DNA of 64,000 nt from an uncultured Bacteroidales bacterium. Lineage in GTDB: Bacteria; Bacteroidota; Bacteroidia; Bacteroidales; UBA932. This document shows, one piece after another, positions 1 to 8,339 of the stretch (its first letter is position 1; every line of letters starts with the position of its first letter). A program made the translations under genes and the position numbers. The stretch covers positions 11,375-75,374 of the forward strand of contig UQYV01000012.1 in assembly GCA_900545245.1 (NCBI GenBank), in the 5' to 3' direction. The notes under the pieces are model-generated. The model was not told where the DNA came from. It made no database searches and saw only the letters and a program-made list of their open reading frames with translations.

Positions 1-212
1 GCTCCATTGACAGCATTGTTTTGGACTGCCATGACCTCGCCGCAGATAAAAAGTGTCTCTGGAATGAATCCGGCGTCGAGGCAATGTCCGAGTTCCCGCT
101 GCCCCTCCACAACGAAGAGTCCGGCAGCGCTTCTTGCCTTGGATTTCTCCACGAGTGTCAGCAGTTCCTTGACTTTTCTGTTCTGTGCAGATGTTATCGT
201 CTCTATTCTCAT
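1..212 (-). CDS. TrmH/SpoU-family RNA methyltransferase, N-terminal part
   Basis: Only the first 70 or so residues are inside the window; the gene continues past base 1. The start is the ATG read from base 212. The protein begins MRIETITSAQNRKVKEL and continues with GLFVVEGQREL, the usual opening of the substrate-binding domain of 2'-O-ribose RNA methyltransferases of the SpoU/TrmH class, which methylate rRNA or tRNA. The catalytic knotted SPOUT domain would lie outside the window, so the exact target cannot be given. It follows the acyltransferase gene by 9 bp and is probably the last gene of the minus-strand run. Confidence 0.85.
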   Translation of the reverse strand, partial: MRIETITSAQNRKVKELLTLVEKSKARSAAGLFVVEGQRELGHCLDAGFIPETLFICGEVMAVQNNAVNG

Positions 213-221
213 CGCATTCAA

Positions 222-1076
222 TTAATTCGCTTCTTCCGGCCATGGATTGTCGATGATTCCGGCCATTGACACCATCTGTGCGTGTGCCTCGTGGAGCAGC
301 CGTGCTGTCTCCTCCTTGCGCGGTTTCGTGACGTCCGGGAAAATCGGAGTTCCGACGTGCAGTGTCAGAAGCGGAACTTCCGGCTTGTCGAAGAGCCTAT
401 ATATCCCCGTGCGGGGGCGATAGGAAATCACGAAAGGAATGACCGGAATGTTGTACTTCCAGGCCATCGTGAATGCTCCCTTCTTGAATGAACGGATCGG
501 AGTGTAGAACTTCCAGCTTGCAGCCTCCGGAAAGACGTGCAGCCATTCCTTTTTCTTGCGATACTCATCAAATGCGGCATCAAACGGCCGCATCCCGGCA
601 TAGTTGTCCGGAATCGGAATGCCTCCGAGATAGCGTATAAACCATGCGTCCTTTCCCCTTAGGTGCTCTCCGTAGATTGGAAACCAGAGGTTTCTGTTGC
701 CTATGGCGTCAAGCACGCATGCAAGGTCCCAGCGGTAGACGTGGTTGCATACTGTCAACGCCCCGTCCTTCAGTTGCGCTTTGTATTTTCTGAGATTCTC
801 CTTTCCCTCAATCTTCAGCCCATAGCGCACACGGTTTACGGGAATCACGAGACAGCGCAACATAAATCTGTTCAGAGCGTGGTTGAAGCGGTATTTGAAT
901 GAATTGTCATAGTACGGATAGTGTTCGTCCAATGTCACCTGACGTCCGTCATATCTCACACCGATGATATGCGCGTCCGGCCTGTCCTCCGGGTATTCGA
1001 CGTCAATTTCGGGGATATATGTCCCCTCCGCCGTCTTCATTTCCCTATATCTCAGATTATCAGTTCCTTTTCCCAT
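222..1076 (-). CDS. PlsC-like lysophospholipid acyltransferase
   Basis: A 284-residue protein with the glycerolipid acyltransferase signature. The HX4D catalytic motif is at H112-D117 (NHVYRWD) and an FPEA motif, a variant of the usual FPEG, is at about 182-185. Enzymes of this class move an acyl chain from acyl-ACP or acyl-CoA to a lysolipid at the inner face of the membrane. The N-terminal 70 residues precede the core and have no clear domain. It sits between the polyprenyl synthase and the RNA methyltransferase genes in one minus-strand run, with only short gaps, so co-transcription is likely. The acceptor is not determined: a lysophosphatidic acid, an ornithine lipid or another lipid are all possible. 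Confidence 0.75.
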   Translation of the reverse strand: MGKGTDNLRYREMKTAEGTYIPEIDVEYPEDRPDAHIIGVRYDGRQVTLDEHYPYYDNSFKYRFNHALNRFMLRCLVIPVNRVRYGLKIEGKENLRKYKAQLKDGALTVCNHVYRWDLACVLDAIGNRNLWFPIYGEHLRGKDAWFIRYLGGIPIPDNYAGMRPFDAAFDEYRKKKEWLHVFPEAASWKFYTPIRSFKKGAFTMAWKYNIPVIPFVISYRPRTGIYRLFDKPEVPLLTLHVGTPIFPDVTKPRKEETARLLHEAHAQMVSMAGIIDNPWPEEAN

Positions 1077-1108
1077 ATTTAAGAAATTTGTAAATCAATT
1101 TCCATTCA

Positions 1109-2101
1109 TCACTTTGCACGGCCGAGCAGCGACTCCGCATAGCGTTGAAGCATTGCGTGCCCTACTCCGTCAACCGGAAGCTGTGCGGCGAAACCGAGAG
1201 CCTCCTCATGATATTTCCTTATTTCACTCTTTGCGGCATCCCCGACTCCGAGACGGATGTAGATCTCTTTGACCGCGGAAATCTTTCTCTCCTTTTCCTC
1301 GTAGGAGCCGACCGGAAGAGCCATTGCTTCGAGCAGAGCCTTGTGCATGAGGGTATCGCTGCCGGTAAGTTCAAAGGCCTTGGTCAACAGCCAGCTTTTC
1401 TTGTCGTTGAGGATGTCGCCTCCGATTGCCTTGCCGAAGACGGACGGATCTCCGAAGGTGTCGAGATAGTCGTCCGCCACTTGAAAGGCCAGGCCGAGCG
1501 AATAGGCATACTGATAGACCAACTCCTGACTCATCGTGTCAGCTCCGGCAATCAAGGCTCCCATCTTTGCAGCGCATGCAATCAGGACAGCCGTCTTAAG
1601 GCCTATCATCATTATGTAGTCGTCCATCGGGACTGACTCTCTCGACTCGAACTCCATGTCGTATTGCTGTCCTTCGCAGACCTGTGCCGCCGTATCCGAG
1701 AACAACTTCAGAACTTCCGGAAGCCTTTCTGCCGGGGCTTTCCCGAGCAGTCTGTAGCTTTCGATGCACATTGAGTCTCCGGACAGGATTGCTGTGTTGG
1801 CGTCCCATTTCTTCCAGACCGTCGGCATTCCGCGACGCACGGCCGCATTGTCCATGATGTCGTCATGAATCAGAGTGAAACTGTGGAAAACCTCAATCGC
1901 GGCAGCCGGGGCGAGAATGCTTTCGTCAAGCGAGTCCTTGAAAAGCGAATAGCTCAGAAGGCAAATCCTTGGTCGGATCCGTTTCCCTCCAATCTGAATC
2001 ATATATCTCAGCGGTTCATACAGCCCCGCCGGTTCTTCCGTAAATCTGAGTTTTCCGAAAAGCTCCTTCAGAGCCTCTTCAATCTGTTTTTCAGCAATCA
2101 T
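1109..2101 (-). CDS. trans-polyprenyl diphosphate synthase
   Basis: A 330-residue all-trans isoprenyl diphosphate synthase. The first aspartate-rich motif is DDIMD at about 80-84 and the second is DDYLD at about 210-214; both bind the Mg-diphosphates of the allylic substrate. An IGGKRIRP stretch near residue 37 is the usual IPP-binding region. The length fits the farnesyl to octaprenyl class that feeds quinone or carrier-lipid synthesis. It uses IPP and DMAPP, which come from the MEP pathway started by Dxs, encoded at 8340. Chain length cannot be read with certainty; the residues just before the first motif (EVFHSFTLIH) do not settle it. Confidence 0.9.
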   Translation of the reverse strand: MIAEKQIEEALKELFGKLRFTEEPAGLYEPLRYMIQIGGKRIRPRICLLSYSLFKDSLDESILAPAAAIEVFHSFTLIHDDIMDNAAVRRGMPTVWKKWDANTAILSGDSMCIESYRLLGKAPAERLPEVLKLFSDTAAQVCEGQQYDMEFESRESVPMDDYIMMIGLKTAVLIACAAKMGALIAGADTMSQELVYQYAYSLGLAFQVADDYLDTFGDPSVFGKAIGGDILNDKKSWLLTKAFELTGSDTLMHKALLEAMALPVGSYEEKERKISAVKEIYIRLGVGDAAKSEIRKYHEEALGFAAQLPVDGVGHAMLQRYAESLLGRAK

Positions 2102-2157
2102 GGATTCTTTGAATTGATGGACTTTCTTGGTTGTCAGGGTGCAAAGATATTCATTTT

Positions 2158-2883
2158 TCAGAACAAATCCTTGAGTACGGATGCCGAGCGGATGTTCAGC
2201 GGATATTCGAGGTGGATCTCCATATAGGAAAGAAATGACTCTATAAGGTCGGAACGCACAGCTCCGGTCATCGGCACGAGCATGGCCTCTTCGAACGGGA
2301 GCCGCATCAGGCTCTCGGCGACAGCCGCATTCTCCTCGCTGACAAACGGAGCGAGATCCGAAAATTCCGGGCGGAAGCCGAGCACGGAAGTGAGTTCGAG
2401 GAGAAAGAGAAGGTGGAAGTTGCTGAAATTACCGTCCATTGCATCAAGGAGAAGTATCTTCTGTATGCACCAATCATAAAGTCCTTCCTCGTTCGCCCCA
2501 TCGCGTAGAACTCGGAACAGAACTTCCGCCATGAACATCGAGATGCTTGCCTTGTAGAGATTTCCGCGCAGTCCGTTGAGAGGATATGAAGCGGCAAGGG
2601 AACTGACAGTCATCATTGCCGATGACGACGCCGGGTTCACCGCGACTTCGCCCTCAAGAATATTCAGCGGACTGACAAGTCCCAGCACGGCGGCTCTGGC
2701 ACCGCCTCTTTTTGAAGCCCGCCCCGCTCCTCCTGCAACGGATGCCGCGGCCGAGACAGACCTCAGAAAAAGGCTCCTGCGGCCATATTCCCGGCTCAAC
2801 GTGTGCAGGACAAGGGAACTGTCTCCATACTTTGTGGAATGGAGAAGGATGAACTCTGCCTGTTGTCTGTTGTTTCTTGTCAT
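2158..2883 (-). CDS. recO: DNA repair protein RecO
   Basis: A 241-residue RecO homologue. The N-terminal OB-fold is recognisable in the segment ILLHSTKYGDSSLVLHTLS followed by YGRRSLF, and the rest is the helical C-terminal domain. The zinc-finger cysteines found in many RecO proteins are not obvious here, which is common in Bacteroidota. RecO loads RecA on SSB-coated single-stranded DNA in the RecFOR gap-repair pathway, and ssb lies about 0.85 kb away on the other strand. It is the second gene of the minus-strand run after rdgB, from which it is separated by about 40 bp. Confidence 0.88.
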   Translation of the reverse strand: MTRNNRQQAEFILLHSTKYGDSSLVLHTLSREYGRRSLFLRSVSAAASVAGGAGRASKRGGARAAVLGLVSPLNILEGEVAVNPASSSAMMTVSSLAASYPLNGLRGNLYKASISMFMAEVLFRVLRDGANEEGLYDWCIQKILLLDAMDGNFSNFHLLFLLELTSVLGFRPEFSDLAPFVSEENAAVAESLMRLPFEEAMLVPMTGAVRSDLIESFLSYMEIHLEYPLNIRSASVLKDLF

Positions 2884-2921
2884 TGTTCCGCGTCATTGGA
2901 TGCACTTGCTCCGGCAAGGCC

Positions 2922-3626
2922 TCACTTTTCTGTGTGCACTACTCCGTTCATCGGTTGCAGCGCCTTGAAACGGTGCGAGATGAGGTTTTTGAGGTGCTCG
3001 GGAATTTCAGCGAGCGTTTTTCCACGAAGTTCCAGAATCTCCGTCTTCGAAAGTCCTCCTGATGTCAACGCGGAAAGTTCGTCATCGGTAGGGATGAACA
3101 CCGGGTCGTAGCCGAATCCGCCGCATCCGGCCTTCGAGAAGGATATGTGTCCCTCAAGCGAACCGTCGCAGACGAATTTTCTTCCGTCGCGGAAAATTAG
3201 CGTTACAACGCAGCGGAAACGTGCCTTCCTGTCCTCAAGCGTGTCCGCTCCTGCCTTCTTCAGGTTAAAGAGCAACTTGTCCATATTGTCAGTGAAGTTC
3301 TTGTCATTTCCGGCGTATCTGGCAGTGTATATTCCCGGTTCTCCTCCGAGAGCGTCAACCTCTAGTCCGGAGTCGTCCGCGAACACGGCGTCGACCATGT
3401 CGGAAGCGTGGTCCGTAGCATTTTCAGGTGATGCCATATTCCCGAAAACCCTGTCCCATATATACTTCGCCTTGAGAAACGAATTTTCCGCGAATGTCGC
3501 CCCCGTCTCCTCTGCCTCTCCCTCAATTTCGCAGTCTTGCGGCGTCAGCAGTTCCACACCCTCTCCAAGGATGTCTGCCGCCTCACGCAGCTTTCCTTTG
3601 TTCTGTGTTGCAAAAATAATTCTCAT
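2922..3626 (-). CDS. rdgB: RdgB/HAM1 non-canonical purine NTP pyrophosphatase
   Basis: The protein is 234 residues long when started at the ATG at 3626, which gives MRIIFATQNKGKLREA, the standard family opening (nucleotide-binding loop with T/N-N-K-G-K). An in-frame ATG at 3641 would add five residues and is less likely. Further family segments are FAENSFLKAKY and VFADDSGLEVDALGGEPG, which carry metal- and base-binding residues. The enzyme hydrolyses dITP, XTP and ITP to the monophosphates and so keeps deaminated purines out of DNA. It is the first gene of the minus-strand run and is divergent from ssb. Confidence 0.92.
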   Translation of the reverse strand: MRIIFATQNKGKLREAADILGEGVELLTPQDCEIEGEAEETGATFAENSFLKAKYIWDRVFGNMASPENATDHASDMVDAVFADDSGLEVDALGGEPGIYTARYAGNDKNFTDNMDKLLFNLKKAGADTLEDRKARFRCVVTLIFRDGRKFVCDGSLEGHISFSKAGCGGFGYDPVFIPTDDELSALTSGGLSKTEILELRGKTLAEIPEHLKNLISHRFKALQPMNGVVHTEK

Positions 3627-3689
3627 TATATATTTGTGCATATCTTCAAAAACGGTGACAAAATTAAGAAAATATCCCTATAGATTCAT

Positions 3690-3697
3690 TAACTTTG
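3690..3697 (+). promoter_or_regulatory. Bacteroidota -7 box upstream of ssb
   Basis: TAACTTTG matches the Bacteroidota sigma-ABfr -7 consensus TAnnTTTG and lies 34 bp before the ssb start codon. No good TTTG is seen at the -33 position, so the call rests on one box and on position in the divergent rdgB-ssb gap. Confidence 0.55.
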
Positions 3698-3731
3698 CGC
3701 ATGAACATAATAACTATTAAAACGTAAATAT

Positions 3732-4199
3732 ATGTCACTGAATAAAGTAATGCTCATAGGAAACGTGGGCTCGGATCCGGAAATCCGCTACCTTGAAGGC
3801 ACTGACGCTCAAAGCAGTACGAAGGTCGCGAGCTTCCGCCTTGCAACAGGAGAACGCTACCGTGACCGCAACAATGAACTCAGGGAAATCACCGAGTGGC
3901 ACAGCATAACGGCGTGGAGAGGCAATGCCGACATCGTCGAGAAATATGTCCGTAAAGGTACCCAACTCTATGTCGAGGGGCGCATCCGCACGCGCAGTTG
4001 GACTGATCGCGACAACAACACGCGCTACACCACCGAGATTCTTGCCGACAGCATCCAGCTCCTCGGCCGTCGCTCCGACAATCCCGCGACGAAAGACACG
4101 CCTGGGCCTCAGGTCCGGCCAACTGCACAGCCTCAGCCTGTTCCTCCTGCCCCGCAGCCTTCGCCAGCTGACCCCGAAGACGATGATCTTCCATTCTAG
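3732..4199 (+). CDS. ssb: single-stranded DNA-binding protein
   Basis: A 155-residue SSB. The OB-fold covers about residues 1-110 (opening MSLNKVMLIGNVGSDPEIRY, then an EWHSITAW segment and KGTQLYVEGRIRTR). A proline- and glutamine-rich linker follows, and the protein ends in the acidic tip DDDLPF that recruits RecO, PriA and other partners. It coats single-stranded DNA in replication and repair. The AraC-type gene begins 12 bp after its stop, so the two may share a transcript, although their functions are unrelated. Confidence 0.95.
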   Translation: MSLNKVMLIGNVGSDPEIRYLEGTDAQSSTKVASFRLATGERYRDRNNELREITEWHSITAWRGNADIVEKYVRKGTQLYVEGRIRTRSWTDRDNNTRYTTEILADSIQLLGRRSDNPATKDTPGPQVRPTAQPQPVPPAPQPSPADPEDDDLPF

Positions 4200-4211
4200 A
4201 AATCTCTATCC

Positions 4212-5303
4212 ATGATGCAGATGTATGATTATTCGCTTGTCGCGGCCCTTTCGCTGCTGCTTTTCTTTGCCGTCTATTTCTTGGTGGCAAAGACCCCTGA
4301 CAAGCCTATATTCGCGGTATATGTCCGTTCGAGACGGATTATGGGACTTGCTCTTCTTGTTCTCGCATGCAATTACATCGTTCATCTTTTTGTCGGTGTG
4401 CGTTTCTTGAACCACACAGCTGCCATCCTGCTGAACATCTCAACCTACTTCCTTGCCTATTGGCTCTTCAGCTCGGCATTCATTATTCTGCTCGACCGCG
4501 GCTATCTTACTGCAAGAAGGGTCGTTTTCCACATGCTCCTATGGCTGCTCTACCTCGGAGCCACCGTGGCGACGCTGTTTCTGACAGATCCGGCGCAGAC
4601 AGCCTGCGTCACAATTCTGGCCACCCTGCTCGTCGCGTATGGGGTGTGGCTTTCGTTGAGGCTCATCAGGACATACCGCAGGGCCGTCCGTCTCTTTGAC
4701 GACACTCATTCCGACAACATCGCCTCCTACATCCGCTGGATGTCCATACTGACCTGGTGGGCGCTGATCTACGGTGTCGGCTGCAGCCTGCTTACTTTCC
4801 TCCCTGACAGATACGTCTTTGTTTGGATACTTTCCTCAATTGCGTTCTACATATATATATTCGTATCATACACGAATTATATGCTTTACTATGACCGTGT
4901 AGAGCATATTCTCGAAACCTCCGGGGAATATGATGAGCTTTCTGAAAATTCGCAGGAAATGGTCCCGTCCTACTATGCGGACATAAGAAAACGCCTTGAT
5001 AAATGGATTGAGGAACAAGGATATACGAAACCCGGCCTTACCTTGGAGGAACTTGCTGGTATCCTCGACACCAACCGGACCTACCTCTCCTCCTCCATCC
5101 GGACTGCCTATGGCGTCTCTTTCCGTGAATGGATCACGGGGCTTCGTCTTGAATGTGCCAAGCGCATGCTTCAGGAGCACCCGGAATACACCGTGGCAGC
5201 CGTCTCCGAATCTACCGGCTTCGCATCCCTGAGCTACTTCACCAAGATTTTTCGCGAAAAGGAAGGCCAGACCCCGGGCAAGTGGATTAGGTCCGTCAGA
5301 TAA
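4212..5303 (+). CDS. membrane-anchored AraC-family transcription regulator
   Basis: A 363-residue protein with two parts. Residues 1 to about 225 contain six or seven hydrophobic segments with short loops. Residues from about 270 to the end form an AraC-type DNA-binding domain with two helix-turn-helix units (LEELAGILDTNRTYLSSSI and the family signature around SESTGFASLSYFTKIFREK). The architecture suggests a sensor in the inner membrane that works on DNA directly, without a kinase. The ligand and targets are unknown. It is convergent with the MFS gene at 5313, only 9 bp away. ATG codons at 4212 and 4218 are both possible starts. Confidence 0.85.
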   Translation: MMQMYDYSLVAALSLLLFFAVYFLVAKTPDKPIFAVYVRSRRIMGLALLVLACNYIVHLFVGVRFLNHTAAILLNISTYFLAYWLFSSAFIILLDRGYLTARRVVFHMLLWLLYLGATVATLFLTDPAQTACVTILATLLVAYGVWLSLRLIRTYRRAVRLFDDTHSDNIASYIRWMSILTWWALIYGVGCSLLTFLPDRYVFVWILSSIAFYIYIFVSYTNYMLYYDRVEHILETSGEYDELSENSQEMVPSYYADIRKRLDKWIEEQGYTKPGLTLEELAGILDTNRTYLSSSIRTAYGVSFREWITGLRLECAKRMLQEHPEYTVAAVSESTGFASLSYFTKIFREKEGQTPGKWIRSVR

Positions 5304-5312
5304 TCGAAGAGC

Positions 5313-6653
5313 TTATAGGACTTTTTCATTCGGCTCTTCCTTCGTGGAAAGGGCGAACATGACAGAAATGACGATTGCAACAGCGGCGAGAGCCATGAAT
5401 ATGTATTCAGACCTTATCGCTGCTTCCTGCCCGTCGAAACGCTTGAAAATTGAGCCTACCGCCACCGGTACCGTCATGAGCCCGATGTTCTGAATCCAGT
5501 AGATGAGCGAATATGCAGTGCCAAGATTCTTCTCCGGAACAATCTTCGGAACCGACGGCCACATTGCTGCAGGCAGCAGCGAATATCCGATTCCGAGTAT
5601 CCCTATTGCGACGTACCCTATGAAACTCATGTCCGCCATGCTGCCTCCTATGCTCAATTTTGCCGGGGCGAAGGCAATCAGAATGTGGGCGACGAAAACC
5701 AGCACCGCACCGGAAATCATCCACCGGGAGCCGTGCCCCACCTTGTCCACCAGCAGCCCGAAGAGCGGGGCGAACACCACGGTGAAGAACGGAATCATTG
5801 AGACCATCCATCCTGCGCTTTCGACCGGGATGTCGAACCGCGGGATGAGGATTGACGTGGCGAATTTCTTGAACGAGATTATACAGCAGTAGAAGAACAC
5901 GCACAGCAGTGCAATCATAAGGAAGCGTTTGTTGCTCAGAATCTTGAATATGTCCGAGAATCGGAACTCGTCCTCTTCCTTTTTTCCGGAGCCCTCCTGC
6001 ACGCCCGATGACTTGTCAAACCTCGCGTCCATGGCAACGAACGCCGCCCACAGCACGCAGCCGAACATCAGCAGCGCCAGTCCCACAAGAGCAGGGCGGT
6101 TTGTTTCGGAGAGGCTGTACACCGTTCCGTCGGCATGATTTGCTATGAGTGCCGGGGATACAAGCAGTGCTGCGGCCGTTCCGAGACGGGCAATCGCGAG
6201 CTGGAGTCCCATGGCAAGCGCCATGGGACCGTCCTTGAACCATTTCGCGATGGAACGTGTCACAGCGACGCCGGCAATCTCTGATCCGAGTCCGAACAGC
6301 ATGCAGCCTATATAGGCAATGGTCAGCGAAACTTTCGGCGCAAGCCCTGCTGAGATGGCCGCGGTCACGGTCGCTGCTCCAAGAGCCATCATTCCAACGA
6401 AAATGGAACCGGTGATTCTCACTCCCCACTTGTCGAGCAGCATCCCACAGAAAATCAGCCCTCCCCAGACGCACAGGAATGAGTATCCGCCGGCATAGAA
6501 CCCATAGTCGGCGGAATCCCATCCGAGTTCCAGAAGTTCAGGGTTTCTGAAAATCTGGGAAACGGACGAGAACATGTCATCAAAAAAGTATGACGCGAAC
6601 ATCGGCACCACAAGGAGTGCCAGCACGCCCCATTTTGAAAAATTCTTTTTCAT
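5313..6653 (-). CDS. MFS transporter (MFSD1-like), copy A
   Basis: A 446-residue major facilitator with about 12 hydrophobic segments. The segment around residues 365-390 (AMWPSVPKIVPEKNLGTAY, then WIQNIGL) is nearly the same in the neighbouring transporter at 6794, so the two are paralogues. This motif resembles the bacterial relatives of the lysosomal transporter MFSD1, whose animal members move dipeptides. Substrate in this organism is unknown. A charged loop (KKEEDEFRFSDIFKI) splits the two halves. It lies downstream of copy B, separated by a long inverted repeat that probably limits read-through. Confidence 0.82.
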   Translation of the reverse strand: MKKNFSKWGVLALLVVPMFASYFFDDMFSSVSQIFRNPELLELGWDSADYGFYAGGYSFLCVWGGLIFCGMLLDKWGVRITGSIFVGMMALGAATVTAAISAGLAPKVSLTIAYIGCMLFGLGSEIAGVAVTRSIAKWFKDGPMALAMGLQLAIARLGTAAALLVSPALIANHADGTVYSLSETNRPALVGLALLMFGCVLWAAFVAMDARFDKSSGVQEGSGKKEEDEFRFSDIFKILSNKRFLMIALLCVFFYCCIISFKKFATSILIPRFDIPVESAGWMVSMIPFFTVVFAPLFGLLVDKVGHGSRWMISGAVLVFVAHILIAFAPAKLSIGGSMADMSFIGYVAIGILGIGYSLLPAAMWPSVPKIVPEKNLGTAYSLIYWIQNIGLMTVPVAVGSIFKRFDGQEAAIRSEYIFMALAAVAIVISVMFALSTKEEPNEKVL

Positions 6654-6691
6654 TCACTATTCTGCTATTTTTTGAAGGTTTCTTAAAAGCT

Positions 6692-6799
6692 GAATAAAAA
6701 GTGCAGATGCGAGGCTTGCGGATAAATTAAAACCGGAGTTACCTTATGGTAATGAGGACTTTAATTTATCCGCGTAACGAAGCAGATGCCTTTTTATTC
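6692..6799 (-). terminator. long nested inverted repeat between the two MFS genes
   Basis: Perfect 14-bp arms GCGGATAAATTAAA (6718-6731) and its complement (6760-6773) enclose a second small hairpin (TTACC-TTAT-GGTAA, 6739-6752). Outside them a further 10-bp pair, GAATAAAAAG (6692-6701) and CTTTTTATTC (6790-6799), is also complementary; the right outer arm overlaps the stop of the upstream transporter gene. Read on the minus strand the structure ends in a run of T. This looks like a strong terminator or RNA-processing structure between the two transporter genes. Confidence 0.7.
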
Positions 6800-8185
6800 A
6801 GATTTTTTGACGTTCGGAAGTTCAAGCCCATACCCCTTCCTCTTATCCTCGGCTTTGAGCCACAAGGCAAACACAAACGCCAGCACGCCGAAAGACGCGA
6901 AGATAATCATTGGCCAAAAATATCCTCCTGTGGCGTTGAGCACGTTGCCGATGAGTAGTGGAACAAGGCAGAGACCGATGTTCTGAACCCAGAAAATCAC
7001 GCAGTATGCCGAGCCGAGAATCTTCTCGTCAATGATTTTCGGAACAGAAGGCCAAAGCGCTGCCGGTACGAGCGAAAATGACACTCCGAGTGTCAGTATG
7101 AGCACAAGGGCGAGAGCCTTTGACGGGAACGCAGGAAGCAGGAACGCGAAGCTCAGGTGGCAGACAATCATGATTACAGCACCAAGCATGAGCATAGAGG
7201 CACCCTTGCCTTTGAAATCGAGGAATGCACCGAGGAACGGAGTGAGGCACATAGCGAGAATCGGGAATACGCTGAAGAGCTGTGCCGCCGTTGCTGAATC
7301 CACGCCGAGGGTCTGCTCGATGAAGTTCGGGGCATATCTCTGGAACGGAAAGATTGCGCTGTAGTAGAGCACGCAAAGAAGGGCTACAATCCAGAACATC
7401 TTGCTGGTGAAGATTTTGCCGAGGTCGCTGATGTGGAACTCGTCTTCAGCCGAATGCTCTTCTGTTGCCTCACCTGCCTCGATAAGCTGCTTGTCGAACT
7501 TGCGGTCCATAATCGTGAACACGAAGTAGTTAATCAAGCCCACAAGAAGAAGTGCCGTGCAGAAACCAAGCGGAGCGAGAATTGCCGCATTCTGGAATTT
7601 TGCCGAGATAATCGGGGCAATCCACATCACTGCAAACACGCCAAGACGGGCAATCGCCATCTCAAGACCCATAGCGAGGGCCATCTCCTTGCCTTTGAAC
7701 CACTTGGCGAGCACTTTTGACACCGTCGTGCCTGCCATCTCACAGCCGCAGCCGAAAATCATAAATCCCAGACAAGCCATTTTCGCACTTCCCGGCAACG
7801 CTATCCACCAACTGTCAAGCCAGCCGCAGAAAGCCGTAGCCTGGAACCAATCCGAGATTCCGACAAATTTGATTGAGGCACCGATAACCATAAGTCCTGC
7901 GGAAAGGAGTCCTGTGAATCGTACGCCCATTTTGTCGAGGATTATTCCTGCGAAAATCAGGAACAGGCAGAAAACGTTGAGGAAATACTCCGAAGCTGCG
8001 TATGTTCCGAATACAGAACTGTTCCAGCCGAGGCCTCCGTCGGCGACGGCTTTCTCTATAGTTGATTTCAGAGGAGACATCACGTCGACGAACATATACG
8101 CGAAGAACATCATCGACGCCACGAGAATCAGGACAGCCCACCGGGCTATCGGATTGTCATTCATTAGTTTGTAAACCTTTTGCAT
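6794..8185 (-). CDS. MFS transporter (MFSD1-like), copy B
   Basis: A 463-residue major facilitator, paralogous to the protein encoded at 5313. It has about 12 hydrophobic segments, a central acidic loop (EEHSAEDEFHISDLGKI) and the shared signature ALWPSVPKIIDEKILGSAY followed by WVQNIGL. The N-terminal half carries an insertion of about 20 residues relative to copy A, near SDWFQATAFCGWLD. The substrate is unknown; peptide or sugar-acid transport would both fit. It is divergent from dxs with 154 bp between the start codons. Confidence 0.82.
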   Translation of the reverse strand: MQKVYKLMNDNPIARWAVLILVASMMFFAYMFVDVMSPLKSTIEKAVADGGLGWNSSVFGTYAASEYFLNVFCLFLIFAGIILDKMGVRFTGLLSAGLMVIGASIKFVGISDWFQATAFCGWLDSWWIALPGSAKMACLGFMIFGCGCEMAGTTVSKVLAKWFKGKEMALAMGLEMAIARLGVFAVMWIAPIISAKFQNAAILAPLGFCTALLLVGLINYFVFTIMDRKFDKQLIEAGEATEEHSAEDEFHISDLGKIFTSKMFWIVALLCVLYYSAIFPFQRYAPNFIEQTLGVDSATAAQLFSVFPILAMCLTPFLGAFLDFKGKGASMLMLGAVIMIVCHLSFAFLLPAFPSKALALVLILTLGVSFSLVPAALWPSVPKIIDEKILGSAYCVIFWVQNIGLCLVPLLIGNVLNATGGYFWPMIIFASFGVLAFVFALWLKAEDKRKGYGLELPNVKKSE

Positions 8186-8296
8186 ATTTTGATAATTTAT
8201 ATATTCAAGCTGTTTTCCATTCTGTCAGCCCCATTCTATGTATTTTCGGAGCGAAAAAACTCTGCAATTTAGGAAAATTGTTTGTAACTTGCGAAA

Positions 8297-8323
8297 CTTT
8301 AGGCTCCAAATTTTCGCCTAAAG
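8297..8323 (+). promoter_or_regulatory. hairpin in the dxs leader
   Basis: CTTTAGGC (8297-8304) and GCCTAAAG (8316-8323) form an 8-bp perfect inverted repeat ending 16 bp before the dxs start codon, in the MFS/dxs divergent gap. It could be a protein-binding operator or a translational leader structure. No clear TTTG/TAnnTTTG promoter pair was found around it. Confidence 0.35.
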
Positions 8324-8339
8324 AGAGTTTGCTGACGAA

